A DNA stretch of 12,500 nucleotides from Stramonita haemastoma (GCA_030674155.1 CM060317.1:46652484-46664983), one strand, 5' to 3'; shown: positions 1 through 9,085, counted from the stretch's first letter. Notes: a model not told the origin generated them from the letters alone. Translations and numbers: made by a program.

Positions 1-50
1 AGAGTGGAGTCAGCACTGATGTTAACTCCAGGAGAAAAATTCCCTCGAAC
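1..50 (-). mobile_element. SINE family 1, partial copy at the window edge
   Basis: The first 40 or so bases match the reverse complement of the central block of the SINE copies at 5067 and 6611 (the block around GGAGTTAACATCAGTGCTGA) with no visible mismatch. About ten bases further the match passes into TCGAAC, suggesting a deletion between the promoter B box and this block. The 3' part of the element would lie to the left of the window. Confidence 0.7.
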
Positions 51-541
51 AACAAGGATTATTGTGGACTCAGCAATGTTAGTGATATCAGAGAAAGTCA
101 CAAGTATTCAAATAACAACAGAACCTATTACAGGAACCAGCATTGTATTCAACAACAAAAGCCATCTAATAATTTATGCTGTCGATTCCATGGATGTACA
201 CACGTTTAACTTTTTTTAAATTTACTTTCTTTATTATTAACAATGCTCTCTAGTTCAATGTAATATCGATCTAAATCATTGTTACGTCTTGATTTAAAAT
301 TCTAATATTACCGGCCGTATTACTGACCTCTTTTTTTTAAAATAATTTCTGGCATTGTGGTTTTGTTGTCTGTTATTAGTCTGTGTTTGTTTAAGAACTA
401 TGTGCAATAAATTACATTCACTCCCACCCACCCCACTTTTCACCACCACCCCTATGTCTCCTTTATTTTTGTCTTACCTGACAAAGCTCCCCGTGGGGAC
501 CAAAATTTGACCGCCCCCTTCCCCCTCGCCCTCCTCCCCAA
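51..541. other. AT-rich non-coding stretch, no gene seen
   Basis: Mostly AT-rich single-copy-looking DNA with short homopolymer T runs, grading into C-rich sequence after about 420. The open frames on both strands are short, lack recognisable domains and have no convincing splice context. Confidence 0.5.
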
Positions 542-545
542 CCCC

Positions 546-576
<31 letters not shown>

Positions 577-580
577 AAAA
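542..580. repeat. Homopolymer junction C25-A14
   Basis: Twenty-five consecutive C followed directly by fourteen consecutive A. The exact lengths should be treated cautiously because long homopolymers are often miscounted in assemblies. The minus-strand reading frame rich in Gly and Phe across it is a product of the run and is not a gene. Confidence 0.9.
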
Positions 581-985
581 CACCTTAATTTCAAAACAGC
601 TGATCTCCTCGACAAAACATCCCTGTGACCCTACAACCGTTTCTGTGCCTGTTTTCCGGCGTGGTTGTTGTCCATAGATCAACACATCCAATGGTGCCAA
701 TGTCATCTGTGCGAGTCTGGCCCGTCTGTTTTTGTTGCTAGGTGACAAAAGGGGAGGCAAACGCACCGAAAGTGTACACAGGGTTCCAATCGAATTAGCA
801 AGAAGCCTCTTTGCAAAGAAGCCACAACAGCTTGCTCAAACGTGGAGAGTTAACTTCATCCCAAGAAGGAAAACTCCAATTTACAAGGACGCTTGGATCC
901 ATGTACTTTGGTGGTGACGTCTGTGTCGAAAAAAAAAATGTTATAAAGATTTTGTTTTAAAAACTAGGGCAGCTTTTGTTGTATT
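581..985. other. Non-repetitive stretch with an unrecognised 61-codon open frame
   Basis: Moderate-GC DNA without simple repeats. A plus-strand open frame at 732-917 would encode a basic 61-residue peptide starting MLLGDKRGGKRTES. It has no signal peptide, domain or known motif that I recognise, and no clear splice sites, so coding status is unsupported. It could equally be old intergenic or intronic sequence. Confidence 0.3.
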
Positions 986-1252
<267 letters not shown>

Positions 1253-1677
1253 TTGTACAGACTGAGAAGCAGATGCTGACATGTAAACATTTTACTCGCA
1301 ACACTTTCTTGTAAAAGAAAAAGACAACAACTCTAACCAAATAACGAGGACCCCGACAAACACCGATAACAATATCAGAAACAACAGCAACAACAAGAAG
1401 AACCCACACTTCAGAAACGCTAACAACATCTGAGATGTCATCAATCTGAAATGAGAAATACGATTCAGGGTATCGATATAGAATCATTTCAGTATGTCCT
1501 CTATATCAACGCAATGACAAAAAAAGAATAGAAACGAAACAAAAATCAAACTAGATTTTAGAAATATTGAAACAAAGTTCACAATTGTTGAAAAAAAATT
1601 TCCAACCAGCAACCAAAACAAAAGCCACTGAAAAGAAATAAGAAGGAAGACTTTCAAAAAATAGTTCAAAGATAAAT

Positions 1678-1679
<2 letters not shown>
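1253..1679. other. A-rich non-coding stretch, no gene seen
   Basis: A-rich, many CAA and GAA-like words, no recognised element, no supported open frame. Confidence 0.5.
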
Positions 1680-1716
<37 letters not shown>

Positions 1717-1720
1717 CATG

Positions 1721-1805
<85 letters not shown>

Positions 1806-1833
1806 TGATAGATAGATAGATAGATAGATAGAT
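1680..1833. repeat. (AT)n followed by GATA-GACA-GATA tetranucleotide array
   Basis: About 36 bases of AT dinucleotides, then a GATA array, a central GACA block of about six units, and GATA again with one AATAT interruption near 1802. This is a Bkm-like GATA/GACA composition. Confidence 0.95.
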
Positions 1834-2233
1834 GTGGAAAAAAGAAATAGAGATGGGAGATAAATTAGATGTAACTTGTATAAGTTACTCTTCAGCCCTT
1901 TTTCAAATTTTTCTAATAGGAAGAAGGAAAACCTATCAATGAATTGTGATGTCACTTTTGACATGGAGCTCAATTTCTGTGTCCGGAATTCTGTTTTCAA
2001 GCGAAGAGAGGGAAAAGGAATACACAGAGACATATGTTTGTATGTGTCAAAGTGTCTGTGTCTGTGTCTGTGTGTATATCTGTATGTGTCTGTGTGTGTC
2101 CGTGTATGTTGCTGATAAAGTTTTGTAGCAGTAATATCATTTTTTAATACCAGTTTTTTTTCTGCTTTTTGTGTTTTTTTTGCTTACCTGTTTTATTGTA
2201 TGTTGTTCAGAAGTTCTCTTTTTGGTTTGAAGT
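1834..2233. other. Non-coding stretch containing a degenerate TG/CTGTGT array
   Basis: Positions 1834-2033 look single-copy. Positions 2034-2113 are an impure TGTG/CTGT array. Positions 2114-2233 are T-rich. The open frames here lack domains and splice context. Confidence 0.5.
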
Positions 2234-2480
2234 TCTCCTCCTCCTCCTCCTCCTCCTCCTCCTCCTCCTCCTCCTCCTCCTCCTCCTACACCACCACCTT
2301 CTCCTCTGCCTTGTACTCCTCCTCCTCGTCTTTTTCTTCTTTTTCTTCTTCTCGTGTTGCTGCTGCTGCTGCTGCTGCTATTCATCTTCCTTCTTCTCCT
2401 TCTATTCCTCCTCCTCTTCTTTCTCCCCTTCTTTTTTTCTTCCTCTTGTCCTTCTCCCTCTTCTCTTCGTCCACCACCCT
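2234..2480. repeat. Pyrimidine-rich triplet array: (TCC)n, (TGC)n, TTC/CTC
   Basis: A pure TCC array at about 2236-2287, mixed TCC/TTC/TTCTT sequence, a short TGC array at 2358-2379, then impure CTT/CTC. The homopolymeric Ser and Leu frames are artefacts. Confidence 0.93.
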
Positions 2481-2497
2481 CTATTCTTGCAGCTAGT

Positions 2498-2870
2498 CTT
2501 TATTTATTTTATTTATTTTATTTATTTTTTTTATTCTTTTATATCAAGGATAATGGGATAAGCACTGATGTGCTTTTTTATCCAGTCCCCGTGTATATGC
2601 AGTTGTGTAAATATCGTCATCTGTTCCCAATCGGCACACAATGGCCTACTCTTACGAAAAGCGGAACAGGATTTAATGTGTGCGCTAGATGTTCTACATG
2701 CGGTTCGCACACGGGACCTCGGTTTACAGTTTCATCCGAAAGACTTTTTGGGGAGAGTGAAGTCAGCACTGGTGTTAACTCCATGGGAAAAATCCCCATC
2801 CAACCGGAATGGAACTCGGGTCGTCAAATTGCGAGCGCAATATTCTGACCACTAGGCTGTCCCGTCCCCA
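2498..2870 (-). mobile_element. SINE family 1, near full-length copy
   Basis: Reverse complement aligns along its length with the copies at 5067 and 6611. The head is tRNA-like with an A-box-like CAGCCTAGTGG (2849-2859, reversed) but a decayed B box. The conserved body lies around 2600-2800. The 3' end carries the ATCCTTGATATAAAAGAATA motif followed by a tail of TAAA/TTTTA units (2498-2535). It begins GGGGACGG at 2870, which helps define the 5' end of the family. It is non-autonomous, transcribed by RNA polymerase III and mobilised by a partner LINE by the general rule for SINEs. Confidence 0.88.
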
Positions 2871-2919
2871 TTTTGGAGGAGGGAGGGAGGGACGCTGGTT
2901 TGTTGGTTTGCCGTGTGTG

Positions 2920-3057
2920 CAGCTGCTGCTGCACTTCAAGCATCTTTGTCACCCATCCATGTTTCCAGCTGCTGCTGCACTTCAAGCATCTTTGTCACCC
3001 ATCCATGTTTCCAGCTGCTGCTGCACTTCAAGCATCTTTGTCACCCATCCATGTTTC
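2920..3057. repeat. Three perfect 46-bp tandem units
   Basis: Units start at 2920, 2966 and 3012, each opening CAGCTGCTGCTGCACTTCAA and closing CCATCCATGTTTC. I see no difference among the three units. The period is not divisible by three, so this is not a repeated protein module. Confidence 0.95.
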
Positions 3058-3114
3058 CTGTCCTGTACTTGTCAGGATGGCCTGCCCTTCACACCCTTTT
3101 TTCTTTTTTAATTC

Positions 3115-3224
3115 TGATTCTCTCTGTCTGTCTCTGTCTGTATCTGTCTCTGTCTCTGTCTGTCTGTATCTCTGTCTCTGTCTGTCTCTCTCTGTCTCTC
3201 TTTCTGTCTCTCTGTCTCTCTCTG

Positions 3225-3255
<31 letters not shown>

Positions 3256-3263
3256 CTCTCTCC

Positions 3264-3295
<32 letters not shown>

Positions 3296-3298
3296 TGT
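3115..3298. repeat. CTGT / (CT)n microsatellite
   Basis: CTGTCTCTG-type units passing into CT dinucleotides with CTCC interruptions. Confidence 0.93.
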
Positions 3299-3373
3299 CA
3301 CCTTCCATCCTCATTATAATTGTTGTTGTTTAATTGAGGTTATATTTTATTTTGATGTTATCCCTGAAAAGGG

Positions 3374-3449
3374 CGGGGACTGGATTAAAAAAGCACACGA
3401 GTGCTTATCTATTATCCTCGAATAAAAGAATTTGCCTTGCCTTGCCTTG

Positions 3450-3451
<2 letters not shown>
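3374..3451 (+). mobile_element. SINE family 1, 3'-end fragment with a pentamer tail
   Basis: Matches the last 70 or so bases of the family, GGGGACTGGAT through the ATTATCCTCG-AATAAAAGAAT motif. The tail is CCTTG pentamers instead of the AAATC units of the 5067 and 6611 copies. The sequence upstream (3313-3373) does not match the family, so the copy is 5'-truncated or recombinant. Confidence 0.75.
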
Positions 3452-3501
<50 letters not shown>

Positions 3502-3508
3502 CTCTCTC

Positions 3509-3598
<90 letters not shown>
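3451..3598. repeat. (CT)n then (GT)n compound microsatellite
   Basis: CT dinucleotides with a few CTCC interruptions to about 3543, then an uninterrupted GT array to 3598. Confidence 0.95.
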
Positions 3599-3600
<2 letters not shown>

Positions 3601-3654
3601 TAAGGGATGTGGAGAATTGTATTTCAAGATACATTTCTAACTGGGAAGAAAGGG

Positions 3655-3730
3655 CGAGGCTGGGAATCGAACCCAGAAGCTCATGGTTTACTTGTTGCGC
3701 AGGTGAACGTCTTAACCATCCTGCCACCTT
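3655..3730 (-). mobile_element. tRNA-like head, probable second SINE family
   Basis: On the minus strand there is a perfect B box GGTTCGATTCC (3663-3673 reversed) inside a perfectly paired T arm with a five-base stem and seven-base loop (3660-3676), and an A-box-like TGGCAGGATGG (3716-3726 reversed), at tRNA-like spacing. The ends do not pair as an acceptor stem, so a functional tRNA is unlikely. A SINE head or tRNA pseudogene fits better. Its body does not match SINE family 1. Confidence 0.65.
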
Positions 3731-3739
3731 CCATCCTCG

Positions 3740-4130
3740 ACTGAGCTTTTATGTATGCGACATCTTTGTATTGCCATCATATTGGCTCGTGTTTTTATCA
3801 TATCTGATGATCAGAAAACGAGTATGCTCAGTGTGCAGTTTCGAGGTAATTTAAAGTTCCTGTTTGACCGGCTCGCTAGGTTGAACGTCTGAATCCAGTT
3901 AGGGACAAGGAACCCGTGTAAGGACACCAACATAGGAATATGCCCAGTGTACGCCCTGCTGTCTGAAGGCTAGGATGCCCTGTGTTGCGGTTCATCTTGC
4001 CCATGGCACAGTGCCTGAGAAACTCATTCAAAGCGCGGTGCCCCATAGAGACTACACACAGACTGAAGGGAGAAGTCTGCCGGCAAAACAGTCGCACAGT
4101 TTGTTCATCACACCACCCCCCTGACACGCA
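3740..4130. other. Single-copy-looking non-coding stretch, no gene seen
   Basis: Balanced composition, no recognised element, no domain in the open frames on either strand. Confidence 0.4.
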
Positions 4131-4556
4131 TTCGCGCACGCAGGCATGTATAACATACATGCGTGCACGCACACACACTCACCACACATACACACACATA
4201 CACACGTACACACACGCACACAATACACACACATATATATATATATATAATATATATAATTGTATGTATGTATATGTATATATATATATATATATGCATA
4301 TGTATATATATACACATATATACACACTAACACATTCAAGTGCGCGCGCACTCACACACACGCACGTAGGCACGCGCACACACACACACACACACACATA
4401 AACACATGCACACACGTGTGCATGTACAATATGCATGCATACACACACACACACCATTACACACACACACATACATACAGACAGACATACACACACATAC
4501 ACTCGTATACATTCACACGCGCTCGCCACAACACACAACACAACACACACACACAC

Positions 4557-4603
<47 letters not shown>

Positions 4604-4632
4604 CACACACACACACACACACACACACACCA
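4131..4632. repeat. (CA)n / (TA)n compound microsatellite
   Basis: About 500 bases of CA-rich sequence with a TATA/TGTA block at about 4232-4320 and CGCG-containing interruptions. It ends in a nearly pure CA array at 4527-4631. All long His-Thr or Cys-Val frames across it are artefacts. Confidence 0.95.
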
Positions 4633-5066
4633 TTCCCATCTCAGTCATCTATCACCCCGTACTCTTGCGGTCCTTAGGGATTCCCCTACTTTCCCTTAAC
4701 TTAGATTGAACTTGTATCCTATTTCATTATGTCAGTGCTTTCTTTCCTCCTTTTTTTCTTTTTTTTTTTTTTTTTTGGGGGGGAGGGAAGGGGGTGATGT
4801 GGATCCTTTATCATTACTTTTGTTGCTCCGTCTTTCGAATTATTCGTTGTCTGGTTTTTTTGTGTGTGTGTCTGTTTTTTGCATGTTTCTATCTCTGTCT
4901 CTTTGCCCCCTGTCTGTCTGTTTTTGTGTCTGTTTTTTTTTCATGTCTGTCTCTACCCCTTTTTCTCTTTTTGCTTTATCTGTGTTTGTATAAGTATGTT
5001 CGTCTCAGTCTGTCTCTCTGTATCTGTGTGTGTGTGTTTCTCTGAGACTCTCTCTCTCTATATATA
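4633..5066. other. Poly(T)-poly(G) junction and T/TG/CT-rich low-complexity DNA
   Basis: A T-rich run at 4752-4776, the last part (4760-4776) pure T, passes directly into G runs at 4777-4783, 4785-4787 and 4790-4794. From about 4855 to 5066 the sequence is a degenerate mixture of TTTTTT, TGTG and CTGTCT words ending in a short TA array. No gene is supported. Confidence 0.7.
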
Positions 5067-5415
5067 TAATAGCCTAGTGGTCAGAACATTGCGCTCGCGA
5101 TTTGAAGACCCGGGTTCGAGTCCGGTCGAGGAGATTTTTCTCCTGGAGTTAACATCAGTGCTGACTCCACTCTCCCCAAAAGTCCTTCTGATGAGACTTT
5201 AAACCGAGGCCCCGTGTGCGAACGCACGAAGAACATCTTGCGCACACGTTAAATCCTGTTCCGCTTGTCGTAAGAGTAGGCCATCGTGTGTCGGTGGGAA
5301 CAGATGACATTTACAAAACTGCATACACACGGGGACTGGATGTAAAAAAGCACAAGAGTGCTTATCCCATTATCCTCGATATAAAAGAATAAATCAAATC
5401 ACATCAAATCAAATC
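5067..5415 (+). mobile_element. SINE family 1, best preserved full-length copy
   Basis: The tRNA-derived head has a canonical A box TAGCCTAGTGG (5070-5080) and B box GGTTCGAGTCC (5113-5123), the RNA polymerase III internal promoter. The body runs about 5125-5370, with CCGAGGCCCCGTGTGCG as a convenient diagnostic word. The 3' end has ATTATCCTCGATATAAAAGA and an AAATC-type tail. It aligns with the 6611 copy at roughly 94 percent by eye. The tail runs directly into a (CT)n array, and a shorter CT/TA block lies on its 5' side. No protein is encoded. Confidence 0.93.
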
Positions 5416-5443
5416 TCTCTCTCTCTCTCTCTCCATCTCTCTC

Positions 5444-5541
<98 letters not shown>

Positions 5542-5550
5542 CTCTCACCA

Positions 5551-5616
<66 letters not shown>

Positions 5617-5704
5617 TCACTCACTCACCACTCACTCACTCACACACACACACACACACCACCACTCACTCACTCACTCACTCACTCACTCACTCACTCA
5701 CTCA
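5414..5704. repeat. (CT)n, (CA)n and (ACTC)n compound microsatellite
   Basis: CT dinucleotides to about 5546, CA dinucleotides to about 5611, then alternating CACT and CA blocks to 5704. Confidence 0.95.
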
Positions 5705-6146
5705 AGCTGAGCCTTAATAATTGACCATCACTGTATACATACATCCAGTCCTTAAAGTCCAGTCCATCACATAACCAGCTGTCGGCGGTGACAGAATGGC
5801 ACGATTTAGCCGAGTCTTCTCAACACAAGCAGGTTTCCGTATCTCTCGGGCCTGGGCCCGGTCAATCGTACAAGGACACAGTCAATATGACAGGAAGCCT
5901 GTATGGAGCACAAGCCTTGACATTCTAGTCCCAGAGCAGATGGAACGCATCTTATCAACAGCAGTTTTCATCACCAGCAGCTAGCCGTATTCAGAAATGG
6001 AGAAAACGTGTCTCACGTTAATTAATATTGTCCTCTCCCGGATCCATCCCTACAACACTGTCTTATCTAGGCCTACCCAGACTCTGTGGGGATGATGCTT
6101 CTTCCTATCACTCTTCTTGTCCAGAGACTTTCAGTCAGTTGTTGAT
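5705..6146. other. Non-repetitive stretch with an unrecognised 62-codon open frame
   Basis: An open frame at 5796-5984 (+) starts MARFSRVFSTQAGFRISRAW. I recognise no domain, and the absence of clear splice sites or homology makes it a weak candidate. It does not resemble the missing class B receptor TM1-TM4 exons. Confidence 0.3.
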
Positions 6147-6189
6147 TGCTGCTGCTGCTGTTGCTGCTGCTGATGTTGCTGCTGCTGAT

Positions 6190-6221
<32 letters not shown>
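6147..6221. repeat. (GCT)n triplet array with GTT/GAT variants
   Basis: About 25 triplets, mainly GCT with GTT and GAT replacements. It lies in no supported coding region. Confidence 0.93.
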
Positions 6222-6409
6222 CGTCATGCATGTCTCTCTTCATGTCTTTTCTATAAAAACTGCAATTGTTATGGGATTGGGGGGGCAATGTCCGGTTGTT
6301 ATGAACTCGATAGAAATCGGGTTGCATCAAGTTGACGAAAGGTTTGTATCTGCAATGACTGATACAAGAGTTGATGGAGGACAGAAAATTGAAATCAATG
6401 TAAAGTGTA
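6222..6409. other. Short single-copy-looking spacer
   Basis: No recognised element. The open frames continue from the adjoining repeats. Confidence 0.4.
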
Positions 6410-6606
<197 letters not shown>

Positions 6607-6610
6607 TGAA

Positions 6611-6957
6611 AGGGGGGACGGATAGCCTAGCCTAGAACATTGCGCTCGCAATTTGACAACCCGGGTTTGAGTCCGGTCGTGGAGATTTTTCTCCTGGAGT
6701 TAACATCAGTGCTGACTCCACTCTTCCCAAAAGTCCTTCGGATGAGACTTTAAACCGAGGCCCCGTGTGCGAACGCACGCAGAACACCTTGCGCACACGT
6801 TAAATCCTGTTCCGCTTTTCGTAAGATTAGGCCATCGTGTGCCGGTGAGAACAGATGACATTTACAAAACTGCATACACACGGGGACTGGGTGAAAAAAA
6901 GCACAAGTGCTTATTCCATTATCCTCGATGTAAAAGAATAAATCAAATCAAATCAAA

Positions 6958-6959
<2 letters not shown>
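6611..6959 (+). mobile_element. SINE family 1, full-length copy with damaged promoter
   Basis: Collinear with the 5067 copy over the whole length. The A-box region has changed to TAGCCTAGCCT (6623-6633), and the B box carries one C-to-T change, GGTTTGAGTCC (6664-6674), a typical CpG decay. The tail is AAATC units. Reduced transcription is inferred from these changes. CT arrays flank both sides. Confidence 0.92.
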
Positions 6960-7173
<214 letters not shown>

Positions 7174-7252
7174 TACACACGGGGACTGGATGAAAAAAAG
7201 CACATGATTGCTTATTCTGTTATCCTCGATATAAAAGAATAAATAAATAAAT

Positions 7253-7257
<5 letters not shown>
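7174..7257 (+). mobile_element. SINE family 1, 84-bp 3' fragment inside (CT)n
   Basis: Matches the family from ACACACGGGGACTGGAT to the TATCCTCGATATAAAAGAAT motif, ending in AAAT repeats where the neighbouring copy has AAATC. It is bounded on both sides by CT arrays. Confidence 0.88.
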
Positions 7258-7316
<59 letters not shown>

Positions 7317-7412
7317 CTCTCTCTCCTCTCTCTCTCTTCTCCCCCCTCTCTATTTGTCTGTCTGTCTATCTGTTTCTCTGTCTCTCTCTGTCTTTCTGTG
7401 TCTCTGTCTGTC

Positions 7413-7466
<54 letters not shown>

Positions 7467-7473
7467 CTCTCTC

Positions 7474-7518
<45 letters not shown>

Positions 7519-7519
7519 G
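7258..7519. repeat. (CT)n / CTGT microsatellite
   Basis: A pure CT array, an impure central part with CTGT and CCCC interruptions, and a second CT array. Confidence 0.95.
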
Positions 7520-7737
7520 TCGTGTGCTATCATTAACTAACGACACAAGTTTAAGGCAAGAGCTGAATGAAAAAAATAGAAGTATTATTAAAAATGATTA
7601 TTGATATAAAGAGTACAAAATATGAAAAAAAAGAAGTATTATTAAGTATTTGTACTAGTTTCTCGATCCCTTGAGAAGAATGGATGATCATCATCACCGC
7701 TCATCTTTTCAGCACTCATGCTTTGCTGTCTCGACAG
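7520..7737 (+). other. A-rich 3' end of the intron upstream of exon A
   Basis: A-rich sequence with two AAGTATTATTAA words, ending in a pyrimidine-containing acceptor (CTTTGCTGTCTCGACAG). No coding sequence was found in it. Confidence 0.55.
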
Positions 7738-7881
7738 GTGCTGGCTTCATGATGACCAATACCAGTGGATCCTGTTCGGGCCCGTGGTGGCCTCTGTCAT
7801 CATCAACATCTTCATCCTCATCAACCTCGTCCGTCTGCTGGTGACCAAGCTGAGGCAGGTGCCTGATGCCCCTCAGAGCAG
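7738..7881 (+). CDS. Class B GPCR, exon A (extracellular loop 2 to intracellular loop 3, TM5)
   Basis: Internal coding exon of 144 nt. It begins with the third base of a split codon after an acceptor ending in CGACAG and ends with the first two bases of a split Arg codon before the donor AG|GTCAGT. The translation starts CWLHDDQYQW, where the Cys-Trp pair is the conserved extracellular-loop-2 cysteine (disulfide partner of TM3 in this family) and its tryptophan. A hydrophobic TM5 follows with Asn in VIINIF at the family's N5.50b position, then a basic end, LVRLLVTKLR, opening intracellular loop 3. The receptor sits in the plasma membrane and should couple a peptide ligand to a G protein, usually Gs in this family. 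LVRLLVTKLR is close to the calcitonin-receptor sequence as I remember it. Upstream exons were not found. The exon is GC-richer than its surroundings, and the ends were chosen by splice consensus, phase agreement and loss of similarity outside. Confidence 0.9.
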
Positions 7882-7974
7882 GTCAGTTCTCACCTCTGCA
7901 CTCTGTGGCCAGTCCCCTTGGCCTTGGTCACTCACCGGCATGGCTTGGCGGTGGTGCTATAGGGGGAAGATAGG

Positions 7975-8494
7975 CTGGGTAGCGTTAGGATATATAGGGC
8001 TTGAGGGTGCTATAGGGTGCACATAGGGTGGGTAGCGTTAGATTGGGGCTTGAGGTTGGTATAATGTGAACATAGTTCTTTGTTCTTGAATAAAAATTAA
8101 AAAAAATTACAGTCCTTTCCAGAATTCTCTGATATCAGGACTGTAGAATGAAGACATGTGAACATAGGGTGGGTAGCGTTAGGATATATAGGGCTTGAGG
8201 GTGCTGTGGGGTGCACATAGGGTGGTAGCGTTAGGATATATAGGGCTTGAGGGTGCTGTGGGGTGCACATAGGGTGGGTAGCGTTAGGATATATAGGGCT
8301 TGAGGGTGCTGTGGGGTGCACATAGGGTGGGTAGCGTTAGGATATATAGGGCTTGAGGGTGCTGTGGGGTGCACATAGGGTGGGTAGCGTTAGGATATAT
8401 AGGGCTTGAGGGTGCTGTGGGGTGCACATAGGGTGGGTAGCGTTAGGAATATAGGGCTTGAGGGTGCTATAGGCTAGGTAGCGTTAGGATATAT
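7975..8494. repeat. 53-bp minisatellite
   Basis: The anchor word AGCGTTAG starts at 7981, 8034, 8175, 8227, 8280, 8333, 8386, 8439 and 8480. The main period is 53 bp, with one 52-bp unit and a shortened last unit of 41 bp. Units from 8175 onward are nearly identical; those at 7981 and 8034 are diverged. An 80-bp foreign piece interrupts the second unit. The reverse-strand frame rich in His-Pro-Thr is an artefact, since 53 is not a multiple of three. Confidence 0.95.
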
Positions 8495-8725
8495 TTATTT
8501 GTTATTTATTCTTTTATATCGAGGATAATGGAATAAGCACTCATTATTATGCTTTGTTTACATTCAGTCCCTGTGTGTTTGCAGCTTTGTAAATTTTGTC
8601 ATCCGTTCCCACCGGCACACAATGGCCTCTCTTTCGAAAAGCGGAACAGAATTTAACCCGTGCGCAAGATTTTCTGCGTGCGTTCGCACACGGGGCCTCG
8701 GTTTATACTCTCATCGGAAAGATGT
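8495..8725 (-). mobile_element. SINE family 1, 5'-truncated copy inside the minisatellite
   Basis: Reverse complement of the family's 3' two thirds, from the word CCGAGGCCCCGTGTGCG to ATTATCCTCGATATAAAAGA and an AAAT-rich tail. The match stops at about 8722, before the tRNA head. GATATAT occurs immediately on both sides (8488-8494 and 8726-8732), consistent with a short target-site duplication. Confidence 0.85.
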
Positions 8726-8825
8726 GATATATAGGTGGTACAGGAAGAGTGGGGAAAGATAGGAACTCTATTCAGTCAGTTATTTGATCAGTAAGACAGC
8801 AAAAATTATAGGAAAAACAGAACAA

Positions 8826-9085
8826 CGATGATGATGATGATGACGATGACGACGACGAAGACGAAGACGATGATAACGACGAAGACGATGATAACGACGA
8901 AGACGATGATGCCGACGCGTCGACGACGACGATGATGGTGATGGTGATGATGACGATGAAGACTATGACGACGACGATGATGGCGACGACGACGACAATG
9001 ACGGCGAAGACGATTACGACGACGACGACGACAACGACGACGATAACGATAATGACGACAATAATAACGATAATGACGATGAAGG
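8826..9085. repeat. GAC/GAT triplet array
   Basis: About 260 bases of mainly GAC, GAT, GAA and AAC triplets on the + strand, purine-rich, lying 30 bases before the exon B acceptor. The Asp-rich or Thr-Met frames are taken as artefacts because the array sits between two well-supported splice sites. Confidence 0.93.

Noticed and set aside
2169..2561. Leu/Ser/Cys homopolymer frames that could look like signal peptides or membrane segments
   Set aside because: They come from TCC, TTC and TGC triplet arrays and then run into an antisense SINE.
2568..2855. 95- and 164-codon frames with varied composition
   Set aside because: They lie within the antisense SINE copy at 2498-2870; the same words recur at 5067, 6611 and 8495.
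3655..3730. Functional tRNA gene
   Set aside because: The T arm is perfect but no acceptor stem pairs and no complete cloverleaf can be drawn.
3982..4709. His-Thr-rich and Cys-Val-rich open frames up to 149 codons
   Set aside because: They are translations of a CA/TG and TA compound microsatellite, on both strands at once.
6147..6221. Poly-Ala/Val triplet tract as a coding transcription-factor-like repeat
   Set aside because: No recognisable domain or splice structure flanks it, and the frame runs into a CT microsatellite.
7882..8026. Extension of exon A past the donor to a stop at 8026
   Set aside because: The donor AG|GTCAGT matches consensus, phases agree with exon B, and similarity to the receptor family ends there.
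8097..8321. Minus-strand frame with repeated His-Pro-Thr-Ala-Pro peptides
   Set aside because: It is the shadow of the 53-bp minisatellite; the peptide repeats change frame because 53 is not a multiple of three.
7980..8500. Possible CRISPR array (regular repeats)
   Set aside because: Units are contiguous with no distinct spacers, and the DNA is eukaryotic.
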